Assembly (NCBI GenBank): GCA_020723305.1
Contig: DYJC01000012.1
Span: forward strand, 20,580-84,579
Length of the DNA: 64,000 nucleotides
Source of the DNA: Desulfosudis oleivorans
Lineage (GTDB): Bacteria; Desulfobacterota; Desulfobacteria; Desulfobacterales; SURF-7
Reading direction: 5' to 3'
Translations under genes and position numbers: made by a program
Notes under the pieces: generated by a model
Seen by the model: the letters and a program-made list of their open reading frames with translations, nothing else
The model's database searches: none
Told to the model about the DNA's origin: nothing
Part shown: one piece after another, positions 56,646 to 64,000 of the stretch
How positions within the stretch are numbered: position 1 is the stretch's first letter
Layout: every line of letters starts with the position of its first letter

Positions 56646-57003
56646 ATGGGCACTATAAATAAAAATAATGGCAGTAACTATGAACTTGCAACGAGAAAGA
56701 ATCAGGTTGAGATCGCGATTAAGACAGTTCGTGAAGGTTTTGCGGTTTTGAAGCAATTGGATTTTCTGATCACTCCGAGCAGACTGAACTCTTTAAGATG
56801 GATTCCGTTGTTCATCTTGACACCATTATTCAAAATGTTGCTAAATTCTTCCTTCTTTGAAATTGCAATGGCAGAATATTCAAAAAATACTGTTGGAGAG
56901 ATGGCATAGTTATCTAACGAATTCAATACTCTAGTCGAAGGAACCTCAGTATCGACAACAGCAATCAACGAGTTGCGACAATTAATAACCATTGGAGGAT
57001 GAT
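56646..57003 (+). pseudogene. C-terminal remnant of a ketopantoate-reductase-family gene
   Basis: The frame ELATRKNQVEIAIKTVREGF to FEIAMAEYSKNTVGEMA matches the C-terminal helical domain of 2-dehydropantoate 2-reductases. It then meets a TAG at 56907 and continues in the same frame as LSNEFNTLVEGTSVSTTAIN to 57002. The N-terminal NADPH-binding domain is absent. It is therefore a truncated relic with an in-frame stop. Confidence 0.65.
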
Positions 57004-57005
57004 AG

Positions 57006-58493
57006 ATGAAGGAATGTAGAAAAACTAATCAAAACAGCCTGATCGAAAAATCGATTCATGTCATGGATGATAACAACATCAAGGATATCTGGCTTGCTGG
57101 AATTCGAAGAGATCCGAAAAATTATCACATAACGGTCATGTATCCTCCATTAAAAGCGATGAAAGAAATTGATGAAAACCAAATTTTTTCGCGATTTGAA
57201 AATCAAAGCAAAAAGTTCTCTTTATATATTCACATGCCGTTTTGTACAGGCAAGTGCATATTCTGTTATTTCTATCAGATTGAAAAACCTGGACAAGAAC
57301 TGATCAACAGATATTTGAAAGCCATTAAAAAAGAGATTCAAATTGTTGCCGGGAAAATTCAGAACCAGCTTGGCCGGATAAGCATTCAATCCATTTTTTT
57401 CGGAGGCGGGAGCCCAACGGTCTTATCCAAAAAGCAATTTAAAAATCTATTAGGTTTTATGAAAGAGCAGTTTGATATTTCGAAAGAAACTGAAATTACA
57501 GTTGAAATCCATCCTGAAATTATCCGGAATAACGGTCAGGAACTGATAGAAACCTATTATGACAACCAGGTAACCCGGTTGAATATTGGTACCCAGATTT
57601 TTGATGATCATATCTTGAAGATTACAAACAGGAGGCACACAGCAGCAGAGGCAAAGCAAGCTTATGAGTTGGCAAGGAAGATTGGATTTGAGAATATCAA
57701 TATTGATTTGCTGTATTCTCTGCCGGACTTGACTCCTGAAATATGGGAAAACACATTGAATACTGCTTTTGGAATGGAGCCTGATTCAATCACCACGTAC
57801 TTTATGGCCATACGAAAATGTTCTCCTATTTATCAGATGATAAACACATCTCCAGGTCGATTCCCAGACGAATACCTGAACCATCTTTTTCGTATCATGA
57901 CCATTGAGCGGGCAAAGGCTGCCGGGTATGAGCACCGAAAATTGATTGACTGGTTTGTAAAGCCAAGAGAAAATTTTCATTATCTACACCAACAAAATGA
58001 AGCGCGAAAAACCAAGGAAATTCAATTGTTATCTTTTGGCAGCGGTGTTTTTTCCTATGTGAACAATTATCAGTATTATAACATTCCAGATATCCAAAGA
58101 TACTGCGATCTTTTACAAAAAGTTCAATTACCGGTTTGGAAGGGAATTTATTTGTCTGAAGAAGAAAGATTTGCAAGGGCTATGGTACTGGGCGTGAAAT
58201 CTGGGAAAGTGAATACCAATGAAATTGAGAATAAATTTAAGATGAACATCCGCGAAAAATATGATTCACTTTTACAAAAATTAGAAAAACTTGGATTGCT
58301 GGATGAGGTAAACGGCAGCATTTGCCTTTCTGAGAAAGGGGTGTTATTTGCAGATGAGGTTGCCGTTCAATTTATGACTCCTGATATACGAGAAAAGCTG
58401 GGCAAAAATGACTTGTTACACAGTATCGAAAAAGACCTTATCGAGAATTATAACTTCATGTATGATATGGATGGATTGTCATTTTTACAGTAA
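57006..58493 (+). CDS. HemW-like radical SAM protein
   Basis: A 495-residue radical SAM enzyme of the HemN/HemW group. The cluster motif is FSLYIHMPFCTGKCIFCYFY (CxxxCxxC). It also has IFFGGGSPTVLSKKQF, TVEIHPEI, TRLNIGTQIFDD and GFENINIDLLYSLP. It has the C-terminal winged domain (ARAMVLGVKSGKVN). Relatives in biosynthetic clusters are radical methyltransferases or cyclopropane/ring-forming enzymes; housekeeping HemW is a haem chaperone. The 65-residue N-terminal extension before the cluster differs from HemW. TTGGAGG lies seven bases before the ATG. Confidence 0.8.
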   Translation: MKECRKTNQNSLIEKSIHVMDDNNIKDIWLAGIRRDPKNYHITVMYPPLKAMKEIDENQIFSRFENQSKKFSLYIHMPFCTGKCIFCYFYQIEKPGQELINRYLKAIKKEIQIVAGKIQNQLGRISIQSIFFGGGSPTVLSKKQFKNLLGFMKEQFDISKETEITVEIHPEIIRNNGQELIETYYDNQVTRLNIGTQIFDDHILKITNRRHTAAEAKQAYELARKIGFENINIDLLYSLPDLTPEIWENTLNTAFGMEPDSITTYFMAIRKCSPIYQMINTSPGRFPDEYLNHLFRIMTIERAKAAGYEHRKLIDWFVKPRENFHYLHQQNEARKTKEIQLLSFGSGVFSYVNNYQYYNIPDIQRYCDLLQKVQLPVWKGIYLSEEERFARAMVLGVKSGKVNTNEIENKFKMNIREKYDSLLQKLEKLGLLDEVNGSICLSEKGVLFADEVAVQFMTPDIREKLGKNDLLHSIEKDLIENYNFMYDMDGLSFLQ

Positions 58494-58660
58494 AGGGTGA
58501 AAAATTTGATCATAGCTAAAATCCCGCCAAATGGGCTCAATTGTTCAGTGCAAGTTTCGTGTGGCGTTAAAGCATTGATTTTTCTGGCACTGGCCATGTT
58601 TTTCCTGAAGCCTTTGTTCTTGCGGTTTTTACACTTTTTTGATTTATTGGATTTTACCAT
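58494..58660 (-). pseudogene. truncated transposase N-terminus (IS1380-like)
   Basis: Reading leftward from ATG at 58660, basic residues (MVKSNKSKKCKNRKNKGFRK) are followed by TEQLSPFGGILAMIKFF, which resembles the N-terminal block of IS1380-type transposases. The similarity ends at the radical SAM gene stop, so the catalytic part is lost. The family name is tentative. Confidence 0.45.
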
Positions 58661-58740
58661 CTGGGTACGTCCTGTTTTTATTGTGGAAGGCTATCACCTC
58701 CCTTTATAGCAGGATTCCCAGATGGTTTCTTTTTTATTTT
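58657..58740. repeat. long inverted repeat, possible terminator or IS end
   Basis: CCATCTGGGTACGTCCTG at 58657-58674 pairs with CAGGATTCCCAGATGG at 58709-58724 with few mismatches. A T-rich tail follows. GGAAGG and CCTCCC can pair inside the loop. It could end transcription of the cluster, or be the terminus of the element that left the transposase relic. Confidence 0.5.
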
Positions 58741-59265
58741 TGATTCATTGTACAAAATTATAGTAAAAACAATTAGTTGTAAAACGAAACTTACTGAAAA
58801 CAGCAGTTTTTCAAAGGTCTCGAAATCCATCGCCTATAACAAGCCCGTTTTCCGCCAAATGACCCACTATGGACATGTAACCCTAATATCCTTTATATGT
58901 CATCCTGGCCAACTCCTTCTCCGCCTTAATCCCCTTACGGTTTACCTCGCCAAGCTTTTCAAGAGAACCGTTTAAGCCACTCCTTCGCAATCAGTCACCG
59001 GTAGCATCCGATGATGGCATTCTTCCCAATTCCAATACTTCACACAACCACTTGTCATACCTTATCTGCCGCAAATCTTCCCGACTCCGACCGCCACCAT
59101 TTCACATCAATATGAGTGGAAATATGTGTTCACTATCACGGTACCCAACACCACTGCCCGGTGCCGGTAAATATCGGTTTGACAAGTCAGCCATCTTTAC
59201 TGTATGTCTCCGCTGAACTTGGTAGTTGAAATGAATTCCCTGGCTTGAGTTGTCATTGGCCATAT
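58741..59265. other. non-coding stretch between the cluster and der
   Basis: No frame here matches a family I know. It appears to be decayed sequence, perhaps from the same insertion element. Confidence 0.45.
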
Positions 59266-59314
59266 ACGTATCAAATTGGAGATTCTACCTCAGGTTGAAC
59301 CTGGTTTGATACGT
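59266..59314 (+). promoter_or_regulatory. palindrome upstream of der
   Basis: ACGTATCAAA at 59266-59275 and TTTGATACGT at 59305-59314 are a perfect 10-bp inverted pair, with AGGTTGAACCT, itself a palindrome, in between. It ends 23 bp before the der start. It may be an operator, a leader hairpin or an insertion end. Confidence 0.4.
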
Positions 59315-59337
59315 CACAATACAAAAGAAAAGAAATC

Positions 59338-60717
59338 ATGAAACCTGTTGTTGCGATCGTTGGAAGACCGAATGTCGGGAAATCGACTCTTTTTAACAGA
59401 ATCACCCGGAAAAAGGATGCCCTGGTTGATGATTTTCCAGGTGTGACTCGCGATCGGCATTATGGTGATGCGGAATGGAATGATGTTGAATTTTCCATTG
59501 TTGACACAGGAGGGTTTGCAGGGGATGAGGAAGATGATTTCTCAGGTTTGATTCGATCTCAAGTTCATCAGGCGATTGATGAAGCAGATGCGGTCATCCT
59601 TGTTCTGGATGGCAAAGGCGGAATTTCGCCATTTGATTCTGAACTGATTGATATCCTCCGAATAGTTACCATTCCTGTATTTTATGTAATCAATAAAATT
59701 GATGGAGAGGAGAAAGAATCACTGCTCTACGAATTTCATCATCTGGGTATAGATGATTTATATCCAATTTCTGCGGAGCACGGATATGGAATATCAGACT
59801 TCCTGGATAAGCTGGTTCCGCTCCTGCCTTGCATCCAAACGGATAAAACAGAAGCAGCAGAAGAAGAAATCAGCATTGCGGTTATCGGCCGCCCCAATGC
59901 CGGTAAATCATCGCTGATCAATAAAATTCTCGGGGAAGATCGGCATCTGGTCAGCGAACACCCCGGCACAACGAGGGATGTAATTGATTCCCTGTGCAAG
60001 ATATCCGGAAAACAATATCGTCTGATTGATACGGCAGGGATTCGACGGAAAGGACGGGTTTCCGAGAAGCTTGAAAAATTTTCGATCATGAAAGCGCTGA
60101 AAAGCCTGGAGCGCTGCGATGTTGTTTTGATTGTGATTGATGCTGCGGAAGGAATTTCAGAACAGGATATCCGTGTGGCAGGGTATGCTCATGATCGCGG
60201 CTGTGGCAGCATTTTTCTGTTAAACAAGTGGGACCTGGTTGAACAGAATAAAAAAACAGCCAATCTGTTTTATGAAAAATTAAGAATGGAGGCAAAATTT
60301 TTGTCTTTTGCTCCGGTGATTACGATTTCAGCTTTAACAGGGCTTGGGGTTTCAAAAATATTCGATCTGGTTGAAACCGTTTATAAACAGTATAGCACAC
60401 ATGTCGGGACAGGAATGATAAATCGCATTGTTGAGCGGGCAATTGAAAAAAATGAACCGTCTCTTCACAAAGGGAAACGCCTTAAATTTTATTATACGTC
60501 TCAAGTGTCAACAAAACCGCCAACATTTGTTGTATTTACAAACTATCCCGAAGCTGTTCACTTTTCGTATCAGCGTTATCTGATGAACCAGATCAGGGAA
60601 CAGACCGGCCTGGACAAAACCCCGATCCGTTTGTATTTCAGACTCAGAACCGGTCGAATCGAATTTTCGGATAAAAAGAACCTGCAAAAAGATTCCGGAA
60701 AAAGAAAGAGAAAATAG
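59338..60717 (+). CDS. der: ribosome biogenesis GTPase Der
   Basis: Double-GTPase needed for 50S assembly. The 459-residue protein has two G domains: VAIVGRPNVGKSTLFNRI with VDTGGF and NKIDGEEK, then IAVIGRPNAGKSSLINKI with DTAGIRRKGRV and LNKWDLVEQ. The C-terminal KH-like domain follows (YTSQVSTKPPTFVVFTNYPE) and a basic tail. Length is standard. Confidence 0.96.
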   Translation: MKPVVAIVGRPNVGKSTLFNRITRKKDALVDDFPGVTRDRHYGDAEWNDVEFSIVDTGGFAGDEEDDFSGLIRSQVHQAIDEADAVILVLDGKGGISPFDSELIDILRIVTIPVFYVINKIDGEEKESLLYEFHHLGIDDLYPISAEHGYGISDFLDKLVPLLPCIQTDKTEAAEEEISIAVIGRPNAGKSSLINKILGEDRHLVSEHPGTTRDVIDSLCKISGKQYRLIDTAGIRRKGRVSEKLEKFSIMKALKSLERCDVVLIVIDAAEGISEQDIRVAGYAHDRGCGSIFLLNKWDLVEQNKKTANLFYEKLRMEAKFLSFAPVITISALTGLGVSKIFDLVETVYKQYSTHVGTGMINRIVERAIEKNEPSLHKGKRLKFYYTSQVSTKPPTFVVFTNYPEAVHFSYQRYLMNQIREQTGLDKTPIRLYFRLRTGRIEFSDKKNLQKDSGKRKRK

Positions 60718-61451
60718 GATCGTTCATAAAAAAACAACCTGATGGATGGATTCTTTTTCCATGATCATCTGTTGAATTGTTATTTTAGCCTCTTTGTTCC
60801 GGATGGGTATAATCTCAGAGATATCACTTCCGTTGCTCTTTTTTTTCTGCTTCCAGTTGACGATGATGCCGTAAACAACTGCGTAAACACAGCCGCCGGC
60901 ACCGCAGCAGGTGGTATCAAAAACTGCATGGCCGGTCAGATAAAGGATTTCCTGATCGTTATATCAAAAAAAGAAAAAATCCATCACCGGTTCCGCAACG
61001 ACCTTTCCATGATCCGATTATTTCGCTCAAGGAAGTTGAAAAAGATCATATTCCAAATGTTTACATCAAGACCAACCGGAATAAATCCGAAACCGCCAGA
61101 CGCCTCGGGATCGGCATCAACACCCTCAGAAGAAAACTGGAATCCTATGATGAATGATATGTTCCAATACAATCTATCCCAAATTGGGATGTATTCGATT
61201 AACAACCTATATTTATAAATATTAATTTGCATAAACGTTCCAAACCAGGACAATGCAAAATTCGACCTGAACGGACTCAAAGAGCCAATCTATTTATTCC
61301 ATTCATATTCAACATCCTATATTTATTTAATTTTATTTAATATCACCTGAATATCCTTATACGGCACATTCTTTGATAAGAATGTTATGGGACTGCTTGG
61401 ACGCATTTTACCGGCCAGGACGTTATAGGAGATGCTCATACGAGTAATCGT
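60718..61451. other. region with a regulator relic and no intact gene
   Basis: Apart from the Fis-type tail at 60960-61157, I see no convincing gene. The region 61158-61451 is AT-rich and may contain the promoter of the PilZ gene. Confidence 0.5.
60960..61157 (+). pseudogene. C-terminal remnant of a sigma-54-dependent response regulator
   Basis: The frame ending at TGA 61155-61157 reads SLKEVEKDHIPNVYIKTNRN then KSETARRLGIGINTLRRKLE, the Fis-type helix-turn-helix that ends NtrC-family regulators. The AAA+ and receiver domains are missing and no start codon is associated. Some 30 upstream residues are in frame but unrecognisable. Confidence 0.65.
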
Positions 61452-61850
61452 GTGGAGGAAAATGAAAATCGTCTTAAAACAAGATTGTCGAAACGTTTTG
61501 ATACCGGGCGTTCTGTATGTATATTGCCAAATTCCATGACACCGTGGGAGGTCAAAGAGATCGGTATGGGGGGGCTGTCGTTTGAATATAATTCAACTCA
61601 CGGCGAGAAAATCAAATCTGAGATAATCGATATTGTGGGTAGTAATTGTAAAAAAGATGAACTGTCCGGCATTCCATGCAGTGTGATATTCGACTATTTT
61701 GTCCTTTCCGTAGGCAAACGATTCAGTGGTGAGAAAAATAGACGACGGGGAGTGATATTTAACAAGCTTACGGAAACGCAGGCCGGAAGTTTGGAACTGC
61801 TCTTGGATAACTTTCGGATAATACATACATCAATGCATGAAGATGAGTGA
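61452..61850 (+). CDS. PilZ-domain protein
   Basis: A 132-residue protein resembling single PilZ domains. It has SKRFDTGRSVCI at the start, then VKEIGMGGLSFEYNS (the position of the DxSxxG motif, here EIGMGG) and RRRGVIFNKLTETQAGSLELL. Because the usual DxS residues are replaced, c-di-GMP binding is uncertain. It opens with GTG at 61452. A CheY-like gene follows 41 bp later. Confidence 0.65.
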   Translation: MEENENRLKTRLSKRFDTGRSVCILPNSMTPWEVKEIGMGGLSFEYNSTHGEKIKSEIIDIVGSNCKKDELSGIPCSVIFDYFVLSVGKRFSGEKNRRRGVIFNKLTETQAGSLELLLDNFRIIHTSMHEDE

Positions 61851-61891
61851 TTTTCACCCTCAGTGCACAATGACAGGAGAAGGAGAAATCA

Positions 61892-62260
61892 ATGGCCAAC
61901 ATTCTAATCACGGACAATGAAAAAGATGTGCGCGATGTCATGTCAAAAATGCTTTGTCAGATGAGATATAAAACCGTTGCAGCCGCTAATGGATTCGAAG
62001 CGTTGAGGTTTTTTGAAGAAACTCATTTTGACCTTGTAATTACGGATTTGGATATGCCTGTGATGGACGGTTGGATTCTGGCCGGACGCATAAAACAGAA
62101 ATCTCCCAATATGCCGATACTCATGGTAACCGGTGATAGATCGACGGTAAAAACAATAGCAGTCAAACATGCACATGTCGATTCGATAATCTACAAACCA
62201 TTTAAAATTGAGTCTTTGAAACAAACCGTTGAGAAGTTAGTAAATAGAAACAAGGAGTAA
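61892..62260 (+). CDS. CheY-like single-domain response regulator
   Basis: A 122-residue receiver domain. Acidic residues in LITDNEKDVRD, the phosphorylatable Asp in LVITDLDMPVMDGW, the conserved Thr in MVTGDR and Lys in IYKPFKIESL are all present. There is no output domain, so it works through partners. AGGAGAAGGAG precedes the ATG. No histidine kinase is in the window. Confidence 0.9.
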   Translation: MANILITDNEKDVRDVMSKMLCQMRYKTVAAANGFEALRFFEETHFDLVITDLDMPVMDGWILAGRIKQKSPNMPILMVTGDRSTVKTIAVKHAHVDSIIYKPFKIESLKQTVEKLVNRNKE

Positions 62261-62265
62261 CCAAC

Positions 62266-64000
62266 ATGGAAAACCAGGCACAGATTTTTTTAAACACTGA
62301 AAACACAGAGACAATCTCATCATCGCCCAAGTCTCTGCCGGCAGTTCACCGAGTGTCGCCCGACGAGGAGACGTGCTGTATCCTTAGATACAAGAGGCAA
62401 CGGATGCGGGCAGGTGTACGAAGACGATTGGGTGCCCCGGTTATCGCCATGTTCCTGCTTCTCGGACTGTTCGGTGCGTCGGTGATCGACGGCGTCACGC
62501 CTGCGTTCGCGGCTGATGTGACGACCATCGCCGGGAACGGCCTTGCCGCTTTCTCGGGTGATGGCGGCCCCGCCACTGCGGCAGCGCTCAACTCCCCCGG
62601 CGATGTGGCCGTCGCCGCCGACGGTACCGTGTATATCGCGGACGCCAATAATCTCCGCATACGCCGCATCAGCCCGGGCGGGGTCATCAGCACCATCGCC
62701 GGAAACGGCACGTACGGCGACGGCGGTGACGGGGGCCAGGCGACCGCCGCGCAGCTCGGAGGAATAGAGGCCATCGCGCTCAGCCCGGCGGACGATGTCC
62801 TCTATATCTCCGACAGCGGCATGAACCGCGTGCGCCAGGTTGATCTCGGCAGCGGCGTGATCACCACCTTCGCAGGCCGTGGCCTGGATTACATCGGCCA
62901 CACCGGCAACGGTGGCCCGGCGACAGCCGCCTCGATCGGGATACCCCGGGGAATAGCCGTCGACCCGGCCGGCAACGTGTATTTCAGCGAATTCATGTAC
63001 TGCACCGTGCGCAAGGTGGACATCGCCACCCACGTCATCACCCGGGTGGCCGGCTCCAGCTTGCCCAGCGATTGCGCTTCGGACGGGGACGGCGGTAATG
63101 CGCTGGCCGCGCATCTCAGCTCGCCAAGTAGCCTGGCCACGGATGCCGCCGGCAACCTGTTCGTGATCGAGACCGGGACCGACACCGTGCGTCGCATCGA
63201 CACTGTCACTAACATCATCACCACGATCGCGGGCGGCGGCAGCACCACGCCGGGCTTCGGCGCTGCAACGACCATGGACCTCGGCGACATTGAGGGCATC
63301 GCCATCGACGATGCCGACGACCTCTACGTCTCGAACTTCACCCGGGTCTTCAAGGTCGACCTCGACACCAGCATACTCTCGGTCTTTGCGGGTAGCGGGG
63401 CTGCCGGCTTCTCCGGCGACGGCGGCCCCGCGCTTGACGCCACCTTCTCGGGTATCTGGGGTCTGGACGCCAGGGGAGACAATCTCTTTATCGCCGACTC
63501 CAACAACAATCGCATCCGCGCGGTCGTGCCGTCGCCGCTGCCGGACGACCTGATTATCGATCTCGCTACCTCGCAGGCGCTCCTTGACAGCGTAAACGCC
63601 GTGCCGGGCAGCATCCTCATGATCAACGTCGACGGCCGGGAGTATCTCGTGATTCCGAACGCGACCAGCGTCGGGCTTAACGTCACCCTCACCGGTAACG
63701 ACCAGCTCCTCGTCGTCGACCTCGGCGCCCTGCAGAGTGCCGGCGGCGACATCACCATCTCCGGCAACCTCGCAATGCAGAGCGTAGATTTGAGCAGCCT
63801 TACGGCGGTCGACGGCTCGCTGACCGTCACCGGCAACCCGGCGCTGAACGCGATCCTGGTCTCGGGCGTGACGAGCATCGATGGCGATCTCACCATCGTC
63901 GGCACTGCGGCGACGGTTATCGACCTGTCCTCGCTCACTGCGGTGGGCGGGTCGCTCGACATCAGTGGCAACACAGCCGCGACGGTGATCGACGTGAGCT
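62266..64000 (+). CDS. secreted NHL-repeat/beta-propeller protein, GC-rich, partial
   Basis: The frame is open from ATG 62266 to the right edge (578 codons). A signal peptide, VIAMFLLLGLFGASVIDG ending in FAAD, lies at about residues 62-86. An alternative ATG at 62404 would place it at the N-terminus. NHL-type repeats follow: TTIAGNGLAAFSGDGGPATA, VYIADANNLRIRRISPGGVI, LYISDSGMNRVRQVD and others with DGGP. From about residue 450 the sequence changes to short repeats such as AGGDITISGNLAMQSVDLSS and SLTVTGNPALNAIL, a receptor-L/LRR-like pattern. Composition becomes strongly GC-rich after about position 62340, unlike all neighbours, which suggests recent transfer. Ligand and role are unknown. 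Confidence 0.75.
   Translation, partial: MENQAQIFLNTENTETISSSPKSLPAVHRVSPDEETCCILRYKRQRMRAGVRRRLGAPVIAMFLLLGLFGASVIDGVTPAFAADVTTIAGNGLAAFSGDGGPATAAALNSPGDVAVAADGTVYIADANNLRIRRISPGGVISTIAGNGTYGDGGDGGQATAAQLGGIEAIALSPADDVLYISDSGMNRVRQVDLGSGVITTFAGRGLDYIGHTGNGGPATAASIGIPRGIAVDPAGNVYFSEFMYCTVRKVDIATHVITRVAGSSLPSDCASDGDGGNALAAHLSSPSSLATDAAGNLFVIETGTDTVRRIDTVTNIITTIAGGGSTTPGFGAATTMDLGDIEGIAIDDADDLYVSNFTRVFKVDLDTSILSVFAGSGAAGFSGDGGPALDATFSGIWGLDARGDNLFIADSNNNRIRAVVPSPLPDDLIIDLATSQALLDSVNAVPGSILMINVDGREYLVIPNATSVGLNVTLTGNDQLLVVDLGALQSAGGDITISGNLAMQSVDLSSLTAVDGSLTVTGNPALNAILVSGVTSIDGDLTIVGTAATVIDLSSLTAVGGSLDISGNTAATVIDVS

Noticed and set aside
56907..56909. TAG inside the ketopantoate-reductase-like frame as a pyrrolysine codon
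   Set aside because: Pyrrolysine is known mainly from methylamine methyltransferases, and the N-terminal domain of this gene is missing, so a pseudogene explains the stop better.
60742..61218. 158-codon plus-strand frame after der
   Set aside because: It reads the regulator relic in the wrong frame and shows no domain; the Fis-type tail is in another frame.
62320..63974. Several long minus-strand frames opposite the NHL-repeat gene
   Set aside because: They are shadows of a GC-rich coding strand: Ala/Pro/Ser-rich, mutually overlapping, and with no recognisable domain.

Overview
The window looks like a chromosomal segment of a strictly anaerobic, sulfate-reducing member of the Desulfobacterota (Desulfobacterales-like). 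The evidence is a canonical two-cysteine DsrC, a five-gene HdrA/Flx electron-transfer operon with two selenocysteine (in-frame UGA) proteins, a siroheme decarboxylase subunit of the alternative haem pathway, a KorA/KorD ferredoxin oxidoreductase, an ADP-forming acetyl-CoA synthetase, and the standard ffh-rpsP-khpA-rimM-trmD-rplS-rnhB-yraN-rsmI gene order.

Layout. (1) 1-11429, minus strand: a long run from ffh through ribosome and tRNA maturation genes into acd, a phosphopantetheinyl transferase, a radical SAM protein and korD/korA, the last cut by the left edge. (2) 11.5-23 kb: rlmN, a plant-type leucine-rich-repeat protein, a penicillin-acylase-family Ntn hydrolase with prpE, then miaA, a 1200-residue FAD/Fe-S dehydrogenase and a VapB antitoxin with a truncated vapC. 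(3) 23.4-31.9 kb, plus strand: Sec-HdrA, Sec-FlxD/MvhD, two Fe-S subunits, a FAD/NAD(P)H subunit, dsrC, an Ahb subunit and a nitrilase-family protein. Two 122-bp terminal-inverted-repeat elements, in opposite orientation, lie at 23.1 kb and 35.2 kb. (4) 31.9-37.4 kb: small metabolic genes, a sirtuin and a decayed transposase.

(5) 37.4-58.5 kb: an AT-rich accessory island that reads as an undescribed biosynthetic gene cluster. It starts with an acyl-CoA dehydrogenase, an adenylation protein and a free peptidyl carrier protein, the trio that makes pyrrolyl-PCP from proline in prodigiosin and pyoluteorin pathways. It continues with trpD-, trpC-, trpF- and trpA-like genes but no trpB, trpE or trpG. 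Next come an RND/MMPL transporter with a LolA-like protein and an outer-membrane barrel, a divergent HMG-CoA reductase, a Fe-S/FAD oxidase, a transglutaminase-like protein and a HemW-like radical SAM enzyme. A nearly perfect 1.17-kb direct repeat (end of the A-domain gene, PCP, start of trpD) flanks an inserted O-methyltransferase. The left copy carries a one-base insertion that shifts the A-domain frame; the right copy keeps the intact frame. The left trpD is truncated and the right one is complete.

(6) 58.5-64 kb: insertion-sequence and regulator relics, der, a PilZ protein, a CheY-like receiver, and at the right edge an abruptly GC-rich secreted NHL-repeat protein that looks foreign to this genome.

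Working model: region 3 probably moves electrons between NAD(P)H, ferredoxin and the DsrC (tri)sulfide cycle. Region 5 probably builds and exports a small molecule from a carrier-bound amino-acid-derived ring and an indole-type ring made by TrpD/F/C/A homologues. The phosphopantetheinyl transferase at 2.4-3.1 kb is a possible activator of its carrier proteins. No tRNA, rRNA or CRISPR array was recognised.
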